Source: Helianthus annuus (lineage: Eukaryota > Streptophyta > Magnoliopsida > Asterales > Asteraceae). From it: a DNA stretch of 64,000 nucleotides. A model generated the notes under the pieces. It did not search any database. It saw nothing but the letters and a program-made list of their open reading frames with translations, and was not told where the DNA came from. The DNA lies in the NCBI RefSeq assembly GCF_002127325.2, contig NC_035433.2:89645350-89709349 (forward strand). Reading direction: 5' to 3'. This document shows, one piece after another, positions 43,777-55,864 of this stretch; position 1 is the stretch's first letter, and the number at the start of each line of letters is the position of its first letter. A program made the translations under genes and the position numbers.

Positions 43777-44530
43777 CCCAACCCTCACACCCCTTTGCCT
43801 CTTTTACAACACTCATCTCACTCACCCTCACCATTCTTCTCCAAAACCCTACAAACACCAACATCCACCATCACCTTCTTCCTTCTACTCGGAACCGACA
43901 ACTAGACCACATTCGGATCACCTCGGAACCACCACTCGGGGACTCCACCTAGTCGCCTTCTTTTGAGCTACACACAACCGGTTAGTGAGATAAATATGGT
44001 TGCTAGATGATAAATGTTAGTTGTTGTTATTGTATGCAAGTTGATGTTACATTATGTGAATTCATTATGTGCAAAGTGAGTAATCGGCTAACATGTGTAC
44101 ATTTCGGATAGATATCATTGTTGTGTGACATATAATGATGGTTGTTGATTCTTGTTCCGGTTTGTAATAAGGGTTGGTTAGGGAAAATTTGCATGATTCT
44201 TAGGTTTGTAGGTATAATGGTAATGATTTATGCTAGATTCGGTATTATAACCTTTGCTAATGAGGATGCACTATTTTATATATTGCCTAATTTGATTCGG
44301 ATCTATTTCGAGGGTTCATATGTATGATGAATGTGTTTGAATATGGTTGATGATAAATGAAGAACACTTTGAAGGTTGCTTAAATATTTCAAATATGCTA
44401 AGTTTGATCCGAATTGTGCATATTTTAGACAAGAAAACATGTTTAGTGGGCATAGTACACTGTTACATGAAATTGCAATCCTATTGGTCAGTACATTGCA
44501 GGTTCTAGAAGATTGGTTGTGCACGTAATC

Positions 44531-44762
44531 GCGGTTGCGAGTCGTAACCTTTGGTTGCGACTCGAGACCACATCAAGTCTTGTCGAGATCTCCCGGTTGC
44601 GAGTCGCAATCAACGCGTGTCGAATCCGGTTGCGAGTCGTAATCACTGCTGTCAAGTCGGAACCGCCGGTTGCGAGTCGGAACCTCTGGTTGCGAGTCGT
44701 AACCAAAACGTGATGAACCGAGACCTCGGTTGCGAGTCGTAACCTCGGTTGCGAGTCGCAAC
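44531..44762. repeat. array of near-palindromic 17-mers in element G LTR
   Basis: At least eight copies of GGTTGCGAGTCGTAACC or close variants. The variant GGTTGCGAGTCGCAACC is a perfect palindrome around its central G. Spacing is irregular (4-50 bp). Downstream of the TATA box, so each would form a hairpin in the transcript. Present again at 52,000-52,231. Confidence 0.85.
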
Positions 44763-45042
44763 CACCCTGTCTCGACTGGACTATTTTGATGTTATTGGGC
44801 TTGGACTGTTGGGCTTACTGTTGACTGGACTGCATGTTTGTCACTGCTGATTGTATGTTTAGGGCTGACCCAATAACCCAACTGTTTGTGTATTCGCATG
44901 TTATACGTGTTTGCTATATGTATTGCCATACGTGTTCGCTATGTGTTTATTTGTACCCAACTTGACCCATATTTGGTAACCATGTTAGGACGTGGTGACC
45001 AACATACTTGACCGGGTAAAAATATCTACCGAGCAACCCAAG

Positions 45043-45617
45043 GTGAGTTCACAACTTAAAAGCATGCGTCCCGGTGGTTTGGGACTCGAGACTAAAACAA
45101 CCCTATCCCCTTGTAAAGGGGATACCATTTACATTCATTCCCTAGTTATTGGGAACAAACTTACTTTTCCTTCCCTTGTCATTGGGAAACCTTTTAGTTA
45201 ATTACTGTTTATACGGAATGCAACCAAACGGCACTAAACGCAACTCTATCATCCAAGTTCCTACTACATAATACCGATTAGTCGCCGGGGCCAGGCGAAC
45301 GGGTTATTAGTTGATAGCGCTATTTAGGTTTTACCAACCTCACACCGTGCCATGGTATGGGATCGGTCGTGAACTAATGTACTCAGGCATCCGTCAATGA
45401 TGATAGAACATTGACATCGGGGCATCCTGCGGAAACGCAAACGGTTACCTAGTGTTCGGTATTGGAAAAACAGTTTAGTCGCTAACTTTTGGGGTAGCTC
45501 CCCATGGCATGTATAAACGGATAAATTAACTGGTGAAACAAGTTTTTGGTAATTAAAACTGGACAACTAGTGGACTCACTCAGCATTATTGTTGACCCCT
45601 TACTGCATGCTTTGCAG
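45043..45617 (+). other. candidate leader intron in element G 5' LTR
   Basis: Donor CCCAAG/GTGAGTTC and acceptor GCATGCTTTGCAG/GTAACC. The region between carries the conserved GCATGCGTCCCGGTGGTTTG and ATAGCGCTAT blocks shared with element C's LTR. Intron status is inferred from splice consensus and parallel placement in other families. Confidence 0.42.
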
Positions 45618-45919
45618 GTAACCAGTGACGAAGGAGCTTGCTGCTTGGGAACGAGTAGTGTCTGTCCACCCTTGTGTTGGGTGTTACCTTATTTTGAACT
45701 ATGAACTTTGTTTAAACTACCTTACTTATGCTTCCGCTACTTATTACTGTTTGAACTTGAAACCTTAAACTCTGAACTTGATATTTGCTAATCTTATGGT
45801 TAGTAAGTATTACTTTTGTTATCAATTTAATTATTCAGTATAATTGGTGGCTGGATCCTGGTCAGTCACGCCCTCAAAGCGGGTGTTATCCGCGGGTGGA
45901 TTTTGGGGGTGTGACAGAT

Positions 45920-45931
45920 TGGTATCAGAGC
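45920..45931 (+). other. element G primer binding site (tRNA-iMet)
   Basis: TGGTATCAGAGC, 3 nt after the LTR. Confidence 0.92.
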
Positions 45932-46203
45932 CATTGGTTATAGTGAACTTGGTTTTAAAAAAAGGGGAAGATCTTTTTGAGAAAAACCAGACTATAACCC
46001 GTGACTCGTGACGACACTACACTCCAAGTGCAAGGCTCGACTTATCTGACCTCATAGCTCGGACCCATATTTACTTGCTTATTTGTCTTATGCTTTCTGC
46101 TTTACTATACGTACTAGTTTGCCTGATTAGATAGATACGCCTCCCCTCTTCTATCTTATTCTCGCTATGTTACGACACCACACTCATACTATGTTTTCTG
46201 GTT

Positions 46204-48756
46204 ATGAAGACAATGAGTGGACGCGGACGAGGAAACGTCAACATGACTCAGGCTCAGTTCACTAACCTGCTCAACACGGTGGCTGCAGCTTTCGCAGCTC
46301 ACCCTATAGGTAAACTCGTTATTTCAGGATGTTTAGATCCTACCGCCACATCGTCTTTTCGCCTCTAAACCTATTTCGCTTCACTCCTCACAACAGGTCA
46401 GCCTGCACCTGTGCAACCACGTGTCTGTACTTTCAAGACCTTCATGGATTGCAAACCTCTTCCATTCAGTGGCACTGAGGGTGCCATAGGTCTCCTGCAC
46501 TGGATCGAGAAGGTCGAAGCTGTTTTTGCTGTCTGCGAGTGTCCCCCTGCTAATTGGGTGAAGTTTGCTACTGGTACTCTTGAGGGAAGCGCACTTTCAT
46601 GGTGGAAGGCGCAAATTCAAATGCTTGGTTTGGAGACTGCAAACGCTACTGCATGGGAAGATTTCAAGGATATGATCAAGGAAGAGTACTGTCATAGGGA
46701 TGACATCCACAAACTCGAGGACGAGTACTATGAACTCAAGATGGTTGGGTCAGAGATCGAGACCTACACCAAGCTGTCCAACGACTATGCTGCTCTTTAC
46801 CCAAACATGTCCCGACCCATGTACCGAAGGATCGAATTGTACATCAAGGGCTTAGTCCCAGAAATCAGGAGCCACGTAACCTCGGCCAACCTCACTGCCA
46901 TACAGCCCGTGGTTCGTCTTGCCCACAAACTCACCAACCAGGCTGTGGAGGAGGGCAGGTTGCCCAAAAGGATCAGTGCTGCGGAAGGAACTTCTAGTGA
47001 TGGTAAACGAAAGTGGGATGGAAATCAGGGCAAGGATGCTAACTCTACTCAGGCCCCAGCTCAGCAAAGGAAAACTGACAACAACAAGGGCACTCAGCAA
47101 CAGGGTGGCTACCGGGGAAGCTACCCTAAGTGCAACAAGTGTAACAGGCACCACAATGGGGCATGTAACAAGGGCCAGTGTCAGCGATGCCACAAGATGG
47201 GGCACGAAGCCAAGGATTGTAGGAGTCAGTTCCCAGCAAGGCAGAATCAGCAACAACCCCAACAGCAACAGCAGCAGGGAAACAACCGGGCATGTTTTAA
47301 ATGTGGGGCAACAGGGCACATGCGAAAGGATTGCCCTGAACTGAATCAGAACCGCAACAACAATCAGGGAGCTGGGAACAATGAGCAAAACAACAATGCT
47401 GGGAATGCAAGGGGAAGAGCTTTCGTGATTGGAGCTGGAGAAGCAAGGAACGACCCCAACGTCGTGGCGGGTAAGTTCCTACTTGATGATCGTTATGTTT
47501 CTGTGTTATTTGATTCCGGTGCCGATGCCAGTTATGTGTCCCTTCGCATTAGTAAGAAATTTAAGCACCCGCCCGCATTATTAAGTTCTAAGCACATCGT
47601 CGAGATAGCTAATGGTAAGAACATCGAGGCCACGCACATGATCCACGACTGCACACTAGAATTGTCTGGCCACACGTTTAGTATCGATCTTTTCCCCGTC
47701 AAACTTGGAAGCTTCGATGTCGTTATTGGTATGGATTGGTTATCCAAACATCGCGCTGAGATCCTCTGTCAAGAGAAAGCAATTCGTATACCTCGTCGTT
47801 CTGGCCAACCCCTCATCGTCCAAGGCAACAAAGGTGGAGAAGTCACAGGCATTATCTCGCTCCTGAAAGCCCAGAAGTGTTTACAAAAAGGGCACACCGC
47901 TATCCTAGCACTTGTCACCGACACCCACGAAAAAGAAAAGAGGATTGAAGATTTTCCTATAGTACGCGACTATCCCGAGGTATTTCCTGAGGAACTACCT
48001 GGACTCCCTCCCCACCGTCAGGTCGAATTCCAAATCGAGCTAGCCCCCGGAGCAGCACCCATAGCTCGTGCACCGTACCGTCTAGCCCCTGCAGAACTTA
48101 AAGAACTCTCCGCGCAATTACAGGAACTATTGGATAAAGGATTTATCCGTCCTAGTTCATCACCCTGGGGAGCCCCAGTACTCTTTGTCAAGAAGAAGGA
48201 TGGCACATTCCGAATGTGCATCGACTATCGTGAGTTGAACAAGGTTACCATCAAGAATCGTTACCCTCTCCCACGCATCGACGACCTATTCGATCAGTTG
48301 CAAGGATCGAGCTACTATTCTAAGATCGACCTACGGTCAGGTTATCATCAGTTGAGAGTACGTGACGAAGATATTTCCAAGACTGCGTTCAGGACCCGTT
48401 ATGGTCACTATGAATTTCTCTTTATGCCTTTCGGAATGACCAACGCGCCGGCAGTGTTCATGGATCTTATGAACCGCGTATGTAAGCCTTACCTCGACAA
48501 ATTCGTGATTGTGTTTATCGACGACATCCTGATCTACTCGAAAAGTCAAGAAGAGCATGAACGACACCTACGCCTTATTCTGGAACTCCTTCGCAACGAG
48601 CAGCTGTACGCCAAATTCTCTAAATGTGACTTCTGGCTTCGAGAAGTCCATTTCCTCGGCCATGTAGTTAATAAGAATGGAATTCACGTCGACCCAGCCA
48701 AGATCGAATCAATAAAGAACTGGCCTACGCCTAAGACTCCCACTGAAGTTTTTTAA
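46204..48756 (+). CDS. gag-pol: element G Gag-protease-RT (with a gag intron)
   Basis: The ATG at 46,204 or, better, 46,213 opens [10 protein letters not shown], which reaches a stop inside a proposed 87-bp intron (46,310-46,396). Removing it keeps the frame into the long ORF. Gag then shows [25 protein letters not shown] and two CCHC knuckles ([28 protein letters not shown]) separated by a Gln-rich stretch. Protease has DSG in [14 protein letters not shown] (~47,510). RT has [28 protein letters not shown] and the FIDD box (~48,515). The frame ends at TAA 48,754-48,756 just before [11 protein letters not shown], a nonsense change in the RT-RNase H linker. The only visible disabling lesion of the element. 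Confidence 0.92.
46310..46396 (+). other. proposed intron in gag of element G
   Basis: Bounded by ATAG/GTAAAC and CACAACAG/GTCAGC, with a CTCTAAAC branch-like motif about 25 nt before the acceptor and a pyrimidine-rich run between. It is 87 bp, a normal small plant intron. Unspliced, the upstream frame hits TAA inside. Spliced, codon phase is preserved (exon 1 ends on the first base of a Gly codon). Confidence 0.6.
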
Positions 48757-50826
48757 TTCTTGGGTTTGGCAGGCTACTACCGCAGATTCATTCAGGGATT
48801 CTCAAAGATTGCACAACCCCTCACCATACTCACTCAGAAAGGCGTCGCCTACAAGTGGAATGAAGCGCAGGAATCTGCTTTTCAGAGGCTTAAGGATAAC
48901 CTCTGTAGCGCTCCTATTCTCTCGTTGCCTGAAGGCACTGACGACTTTGTAGTTTACTGCGATGCATCTATTCATGGACTCGGTTGCGTGTTGATGCAAC
49001 GCGAGAAAGTTATTGCCTACGCCTCTCGACAACTCAAGACGCATGAAAGAAACTACACTACGCACGATTTGGAACTGGGAGCAGTGATCTTTGCTCTGAA
49101 GATATGGAGACATTACCTGTACGGTACCAAGTGCACTATTTACACCGATCACAGGAGTCTCGAGCATATCTTTAGGCAAAAGGAATTGAACATGCGACAG
49201 CGTCGATGGGTCGAACTCTTGAATGACTACGAATGCGCCATCAAATACCATCCGGGCAAGGCCAATGTCGTGGCAGACGCCCTCAGCCGAAAGGACACTG
49301 TACCGAAGCGCGTGCGAGCATTGCAACTTACCATCCAGTCTAACCTCCCTACACAGATCCGAAATGCTCAAGTTGAAGCATTGAAACCGGAAAACATCAG
49401 GGCTGAGTCTCTGCGAGGGTCGAGGCAGCGACTAGAACAGAAGGAAGATGGCGCTTACTATGTAACAGGGCGCATTTGGGTCCCTCTCTATGGGGATTTA
49501 CGTGAACTTGTGATGGACGAAGCCCACAAATCCCGCTACTCTGTACATCCTGGTTCGGACAAGATGTACCACGACTTGAAGACTACGTATTGGTGGCCTG
49601 GCATGAAGGCCCACATAGCAACATACGTCAGCAAATGTTTGACTTGCGCGAGAGTCAAGACAGAATACCAGAAGCCAGCAGGTCTACTTCAACAACCAGA
49701 AATCCCGAAATGGAAATGGGAGCAAATTTCCATGGATTTCGTCACAGGGCTACCTAGGTCCCAACGCGGAAATGATACTATTTGGGTAATAGTAGATCGA
49801 TTGACCAAGTCCGCGTACTTTCTGGCTATTAAGGAAACAGACAAGTTTTCTACCTTGGCGGAAATTTACTTAAAGGAAGTAGTTTCGAGGCACGGGGTGC
49901 CAACCTCAATTATTTCCGACCGAGACGCTCGTTTTACTTCAGAATTGTGGCAAGCTATGCACAAATCCTTTGGCTCACGCTTGGACATGAGCACCGCATA
50001 TCACCCGCAAACGGATGGACAGTCTGAACGCACTATCCAAACCCTAGAAGACATGCTTAGAGCGTGTGTGATCGATTTTGGCAAAAATTGGGAGAAGCAT
50101 CTACCGCTAGTAGAGTTCTCCTACAACAACAGTTACCACACTAGTATTCAGGCAGCACCTTTTGAGGCATTGTACGGTCGTAAATGCCGGTCACCTCTTT
50201 GCTGGGCGGAAATCGGTGATAGTCAGATCACGGGCCCAGAGATGGTGGTAGATACAACGGAAAAGATTGCCCAGATCAGACAACGCATGGCGGCAGCTCG
50301 TGACCGTCAGAAGAGTTACGCTGATAAGCGTAGGAAACCATTGGAATTCCAGGTCGGTGACCGGGTTCTACTTAAAGTCTCACCCTGGAAGGGTGTGGTT
50401 CGCTTTGGTAAACGGGGCAAGCTTAATCGGCGATACATCGGACCATTCGAAATTACCGAGAAAATCGGTAAGGTTGCTTATAGATTAAACCTGCCTGAGG
50501 AACTGAGTGCGGTACACAACGTATTTCACGTATCCAATCTGAAGAAGTGTCTGTCAGATGAAACGCTCGTGATTCCTTTCAAGGAACTAACTATTGACGA
50601 ACAGCTACACTTCACTGAGGAACCGATTGAAATCACTGATCGAGAGATCAAAATCCTCAAACGTAGCCAAATACCTCTTGTACGAGTCCGTTGGAACTCG
50701 CGACGTGGCCCAGAGTATACCTGGGAGCGGGAAGACCAGATGAAGCACAAGTATCCCCAGTTGTTCCCAAACGAAAACCCCAGCACTGAAGCTACAGCCG
50801 AATTTCGGGACGAAATTCCAAACTAA
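48757..50826 (+). CDS. pol: element G RNase H-integrase-chromodomain
   Basis: In frame with the upstream part past the single TAA. RNase [49 protein letters not shown]. Integrase: HHCC finger ([10 protein letters not shown] ... [11 protein letters not shown]), D in [10 protein letters not shown] in [12 protein letters not shown] in [10 protein letters not shown]-terminal GPF-type segment [27 protein letters not shown], and chromodomain [19 protein letters not shown]. The chromodomain would tether integrase to marked chromatin. The final codons (EFRDEIPN) lie within the first polypurine-module hairpin, so sequence here serves protein and RNA structure. Confidence 0.93.
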   Translation, partial: FLGLAGYYRRFIQGFSKIAQPLTILTQKGVAYKWNEAQESAFQRLKDNLCSAPILSLPEGTDDFVVYCDASIHGLGCVLMQREKVIAYASRQLKTHERNYTTHDLELGAVIFALKIWRHYLYGTKCTIYTDHRSLEHIFRQKELNMRQRRWVELLNDYECAIKYHPGKANVVADALSRKDTVPKRVRALQLTIQSNLPTQIRNAQVEALKPENIRAESLRGSRQRLEQKEDGAYYVTGRIWVPLYGDLRELVMDEAHKSRYSVHPGSDKMYHDLKTTYWWPGMKAHIATYVSKCLTCARVKTEYQKPAGLLQQPEIPKWKWEQISMDFVTGLPRSQRGNDTIWVIVDRLTKSAYFLAIKETDKFSTLAEIYLKEVVSRHGVPTSIISDRDARFTSELWQAMHKSFGSRLDMSTAYHPQTDGQSERTIQTLEDMLRACVIDFGKNWEKHLPLVEFSYNNSYHTSIQAAPFEALYGRKCRSPLCWAEIGDSQITGPEMVVDTTEKIAQIRQRMAAARDRQKSYADKRRKPLEFQVGDRVLLKVSPWKGVVRFGKRGKLNRRYIGPFEITEKIGKVAYRLNLPEELSAVHNVFHVSNLKKCLSDETLVIPFKELTIDEQLHFTEEPIEITDREIKILKRSQIPLVRVRWNSRRGPEYTWEREDQMKHKYPQLFPNENPSTEATAEFRDEIPN

Positions 50827-50928
50827 CGGGGGGATGATGTGACACCCCGTTGAAACGCTTTCACTTACGCTAGCTTGACAGTGGCTGCCTTAACTTTCGG
50901 GACGAAAGTTCCTAAAACTTGGGGATAA
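50800..50928 (+). other. element G doubled hairpin-polypurine module
   Basis: Module 1: hairpin GAATTTCG-GGA-CGAAATTC (50,800-50,818) then AACGGGGGGATGATG. Module 2: hairpin AACTTTCG-GGA-CGAAAGTT (50,892-50,910) then ACTTGGGGATAATG abutting the 3' LTR. Stems differ by paired changes. The upstream copy is at 43,331-43,459. Confidence 0.8.
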
Positions 50929-53385
50929 TGTGACACTTCGGGTTTTCCCGAGCAACCATCTCTGTATTTAATCAACGTGTATATATATTATATTGAATGA
51001 AAGTTTGTGATTCTAGTTGTGATTCTCCGTGACGTGCTAATTATCGATAACATGTATGTATTACATATATTTATATAGATAAAGTGTGTGAGTGTGTGCA
51101 TGTGTGTGAGGTGAGCCGAAACCATGACCCAACTCGAGACCCCTTGGTCTCGAGTGAACAGTAAGGCATATTAGGGGCCGGTTTGGTTTGGGCCATGTGA
51201 AAGCCCAAGTCGCAACACCCTAAGCCCACTCGGAACACTATATAACCCAACCCTCACACCCCTTTGCCTCTTTTACAACACTCATCTCACTCACCCTCAC
51301 CATTCTTCTCCAAAACCCTACAAACACCAACATCCACCATCACCTTCTTCCTTCTACTCGGAACCGACAACTAGACCACATTCGGATCACCTCGGAACCA
51401 CCACTCGGGGACTCCACCTAGTCGCCTTCTTTTGAGCTACACACAACCGGTTACTGAGATAAATATGGTTGCTAGATGATAAATGTTAGTTGTTGTTATT
51501 GTATGCAAGTTGATGTTACATTATGTGAATTCATTATGTGCAAAGTGAGTAATCGGCTAACATGTGTACATTTCGGATAGATATCATTGTTGTGTGACAT
51601 ATAATGATGGTTGTTGATTCTTGTTCCGGTTTGTAATAAGGGTTGGTTAGGGAAAATTTGCATGATTCTTAGGTTTGTAGGTATAATGGTAATGATTTAT
51701 GCTAGATTCGGTATTATAACCTTTGCTAATGAGGATGCACTGTTTTATATATTGCCTAATTTGATTCGGATCTATTTCGAGGGTTCATATGTATGATGAA
51801 TGTGTTTGAATATGGTTGATGATAAATGAAGAACACTTTGAAGGTTGCTTAAATATTTCAAATATGCTAAGTTTGATCCGAATTGTGCACATTTTAGACA
51901 AGAAAACATGTTTAGTGGGCATAGTACACTGTTACATGAAATTGCAATCCTATTGGTTAGTACATTGCAGGTTCTAGAAGATTGGTTGTGCACGTAATCG
52001 CGGTTGCGAGTCGTAACCTTTGGTTGCGACTCGAGACCACATCAAGTCTTGTCGAGATCTCCCGGTTGCGAGTCGCAATCAACGCGTGTCGAATCCGGTT
52101 GCGAGTCGTAATCACTGCTGTCAAGTCGGAACCGCCGGTTGCGAGTCGGAACCTCTGGTTGCGAGTCGTAACCAAAACGTGATGAACCGAGACCTCGGTT
52201 GCGAGTCGTAACCTCGGTTGCGAGTCGCAACCACCCTGTCTCGACTGGACTATTTTGATGTTATTGGGCTTGGACTGTTGGGCTTACTGTTGACTGGACT
52301 GCATGTTTGTCACTGCTGATTGTATGTTTAGGGCTGACCCAATAACCCAACTGTTTGTGTATTCGCATGTTATACGTGTTTGCTATATGTATTGCCATAC
52401 GTGTTCGCTATGTGTTTATTTGTACCCAACTTGACCCATATTTGGTAACCATGTTAGGACGTGGTGACCAACATACTTGACCGGGTAAAAATATCTACCG
52501 AGCAACCCAAGGTGAGTTCACAACTTAAAAGCATGCGTCCCGGTGGTTTGGGACTCGAGACTAAAACAACCCTATCCCCTTGTAAAGGGGATACCATTTA
52601 CATTCCTTCCCTAGTTATTGGGAACAAACTTACTTTTCCTTCCCTTGTCATTGGGAAACCTTTTAGTTAATTACTGTTTATACGGAATGCAACCAAACGG
52701 CACTAAACGCAACTCTATCATCCAAGTCCCTACTACATAATACCGATTAGTCGCCGGGGCCAGGCGAACGGGTTATTAGTTGATAGCGCTATTTAGGTTT
52801 TACCAACCTCACACCGTGCCATGGTATGGGATCGGTCGTGAACTAATGTACTCAGGCATCCGTCAATGATGATAGAACATTGACATCGGGGCATCCTGCG
52901 GAAACGCAAACGGTTACCTAGTGTTCGGTATTGGAAAAACAGTTTAGTCGCTAACTTTTGGGGTAGCTCCCCATGGCATGTATAAACGGATAAATTAACT
53001 GGTGAAACAAGTTTTTGGTAATTAAAACTGGACAACTAGTGGACTCACTCAGCATTATTGTTGACCCCTTACTGCATGCTTTGCAGGTAACCAGTGACGA
53101 AGGAGCTTGCTGCTTGGGAACGAGTAGTGTCTGTCCACCCTTGTGTTGGGTGTTACCTTATTTTGAACTATGAACTTTGTTTAAACTACCTTACTTATGC
53201 TTCCGCTACTTATTACTGTTTGAACTTGAAACCTTAAACTCTGAACTTGATATTTGCTAATCTTATGGTTAGTAAGTATTACTTTTGTTATCAATTTAAT
53301 TATTCAGTATAATTGGTGGCTGGATCCTGGTCAGTCACGCCCTCGAAGCGGGTGTTATCCACGGGTGGATTTTGGGGGTGTGACA
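50929..53385 (+). repeat. element G 3' LTR
   Basis: Same length as the 5' LTR. Hand-counted differences include t/c near 51,207, g/c near 51,454, a/g near 51,742 and g/a near 53,361. Its right neighbour starts 'aatactaaac', which is inverted element F LTR. Confidence 0.93.
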
Positions 53386-54792
53386 AATACTAAACAAATG
53401 CAGACACAAGACTGATACAAAAAACTAATACACGAACCGATCTGAAACTGTAATGAAAAACTGATACGGAAACATATATCGTTTAGATACATAACCGATA
53501 CCGAACCCAACACAAAACCGATGTAGAGACTGATACATCTTTGACCATGATGACTAACAATTTTATCTTGTATAAACGGACTTATTCGCAAACTTCATCT
53601 AAATAATCTGGTATTCGTATAATAATAAAATTTTCTAACGTATTATTTGTAAAAGAACTTTTGAACAAACAGAAAGTAATAACTATCAAATATTTTGACC
53701 GACGTTAAGTAACACTATTATTTTTAAAACCAGATACTGGGCAAAACTATTTTCTTATATTGAACGTTTGATTTTTTTTTCAAAACAAAATAGTTTATTA
53801 CATTCCATAGCAAATCATCCTTAGACATAAAGAGCCAATTTTCTAACTTTGAGAGGTTATATTTTAGAAATAGAATAATTAAAATAATCTGGTTTTCAAG
53901 GTGAAACACTTTTGACCATTCTGTAAAAGGACATGAGAAACAAAAACAATTAGATATGCGGAAACACTTTAAATACCATTTAAAACTCCATAATCTTTAA
54001 AAGAAAGGATATTGTCGAAACTATTATCTTTAAATAAGTGTTTAGCTTCAAATTCATGTCTATTAATCGATCAATATTCTTGAGTTATTACTTAGTCAAA
54101 ATAACTATTTTTATAACTTTAGAGATTTATATATTTATTAAACAAAATACTTTAGATAATCTGAGTTTACATGTAGAACAATAAAATCCTTACGAAATTT
54201 CTTAAACTGATCGGAAATAATCCACACGAAGCAAAGACAGATTCAACGACAAATATCGAACAGACACTGAATCAAACACTAAATACAAATACTGACGGAT
54301 ACAAACTAAACGTATGATACGAATCTAAATCCAAGACGGAACTGACACAAACCGGTACAAATACTAAGACGAAACTGATACGACCGGTACAGATACTGAG
54401 TCAAAACAGACATAACTGCTACATAACAGAATCGGATATTGAACATAATCAGAAACACGACTAACCCGATACATGATCGAAAACTTAACCAGATGCATAT
54501 AAACATATCAGAACAGATACTAAACGTAATCGGAAGCATAAACCCGATACACGTCTGAAGCATACAAGATGCGTACAAAACATATCAGACATATCGGAGC
54601 AAATACTGAACATATTCACATACAGAAACATATACTGACTTACACGACATTTATATATCAACGAAATAAGTCGCGTAACACAGAAGCACCCGAAGCCAAA
54701 AACAGACTGGTACACAGCTAGCTAGTCCATGCACCTATGAGATGGTGAGTATGGCGTGCACCCATTATTCCATCTCCAGACAAACAAACAAA
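53386..54792 (-). repeat. inverted segment of element F 5' LTR
   Basis: Reverse complement of 32,802-34,208 in the solo LTR with high identity; the small frames seen at 32,880 and 34,003 reappear here on the opposite strand. About 78 bp (34,209-34,286) are missing at the right-hand side of the inversion, where sequence returns to forward orientation. Its left edge coincides exactly with the end of element G. Confidence 0.88.
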
Positions 54793-55047
54793 CTATTGAT
54801 TTATCCGTTACTGAGCAACTTTTGGCTCAGTCGTATTTTTCCTTTTGTGTTTGTCTTTGTTTTACAGGTAATCTGGGAATTTTTGGGAACCAGTGAGGAG
54901 CGTTAGAAAGTTGTTGACCAAGATTCTATATTTTAATAATGTAATAAAATGTAATTAGGATTCTTTTTTATTTAATGTCATGGATTAGTTTTGGTTTTGA
55001 TATCTATAAGAGTGACACGTCAGCCCTAGCGGGGTTGGGGTGTTACA
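54793..55047 (+). repeat. element F 5' LTR, terminal part
   Basis: Matches 34,287-34,540 of the solo LTR and ends GGTGTTACA, followed by the primer site. It contains the TTTTACAG/GTAATC acceptor-like site at 54,864-54,872. Confidence 0.9.
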
Positions 55048-55583
55048 ATTATGGTATCAGAGCAAAGACTCGTTCTTGTAGAAAACTTAAACTTTAAAAC
55101 AAACCTGTGAGGTAATGGGTAGACGTGGGTTAGGATTTCTTCATTTGAATCGATCTTCCATCAATAATTCCTTGATTTTCTGGTGCATGCGTTATATGAC
55201 TTCCTAGTAACACCAACCTTACCTCATGACTCTATCAAAAAGTAATCATAGTGTATAGTCGAAAAACCCTCTTTTCCGATTATTTAAACTAGACACTTTT
55301 TGTTCGTTATTGTGTTTATTGTATCTCACCATTTTAGATTCCGAGTATGGAAACACTTTTTAAGAAAGGTAGTGTTTTTTATTTTTATTTTTTTATTTTT
55401 TTTATTTTTATTTTTATTTTTTTTTTTGTAGAAAGGTAGTGTTCTGACACATGGATTTTAATAGATATTAATATATTATTATGAATAATAATAGTAAGGA
55501 ATAGAATACACTCAGAAAAATATAAAGGAAATAATCATCTTTTGACATTATATTTCGAAAAAAAAATTTACATACATATAAGG

Positions 55584-55587
<4 letters not shown>

Positions 55588-55652
<65 letters not shown>
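55588..55652. repeat. (TA)n microsatellite in element F interior
   Basis: About 65 bp of uninterrupted TA. Confidence 0.95.
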
Positions 55653-55657
<5 letters not shown>

Positions 55658-55864
55658 TTATTTTGAATTTCCCTTTTACCATGCCAACCCCTCGTTAATG
55701 CATTAGTGCTACTGAAACACTTTGAACCATTTTTATTCCTGGTATATAGCAACAGATAGAAATTTACTTGAAACTTTTGTTGTCATTAACAATAATTTAT
55801 TACTCAAATTTAAACCATGTAATATGTTGATTAAACCTACAGCCTCCTAAAATAAATAAGGAAA

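Larger units (their letters stand above)
43460..45916 (+). repeat. element G 5' LTR
   Basis: TATA box CTATATAA at 43,769-43,776. An array of near-palindromic 17-mers (GGTTGCGAGTCGTAACC type) lies at 44,531-44,762. The candidate leader intron is 45,043-45,617 (AAG/GTGAGT to TTTGCAG/GTA) and the palindrome ATAGCGCTAT is at about 45,315. Ends GTGTGACA, 3 nt before the primer site. Confidence 0.93.
43460..53385 (+). mobile_element. element G: young, nearly intact gypsy chromovirus
   Basis: 9,926 bp with 2,457-bp LTRs (43,460-45,916 and 50,929-53,385) that differ at about nine positions (~0.4%, roughly 0.15 million years at 1.3e-8). The LTR start is placed at the second polypurine module because element C's unambiguous left edge sits at the matching point. 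Gag-pol is complete apart from a TAA at 48,754. No matching target duplication flanks it. The left side is another G copy's tail and the right side is inverted element F LTR, so its surroundings were rearranged after insertion. Confidence 0.93.

Noticed and set aside
46852..47388. 178-codon frame antisense to element G gag
   Set aside because: Shadow of the well-supported gag frame on the opposite strand.
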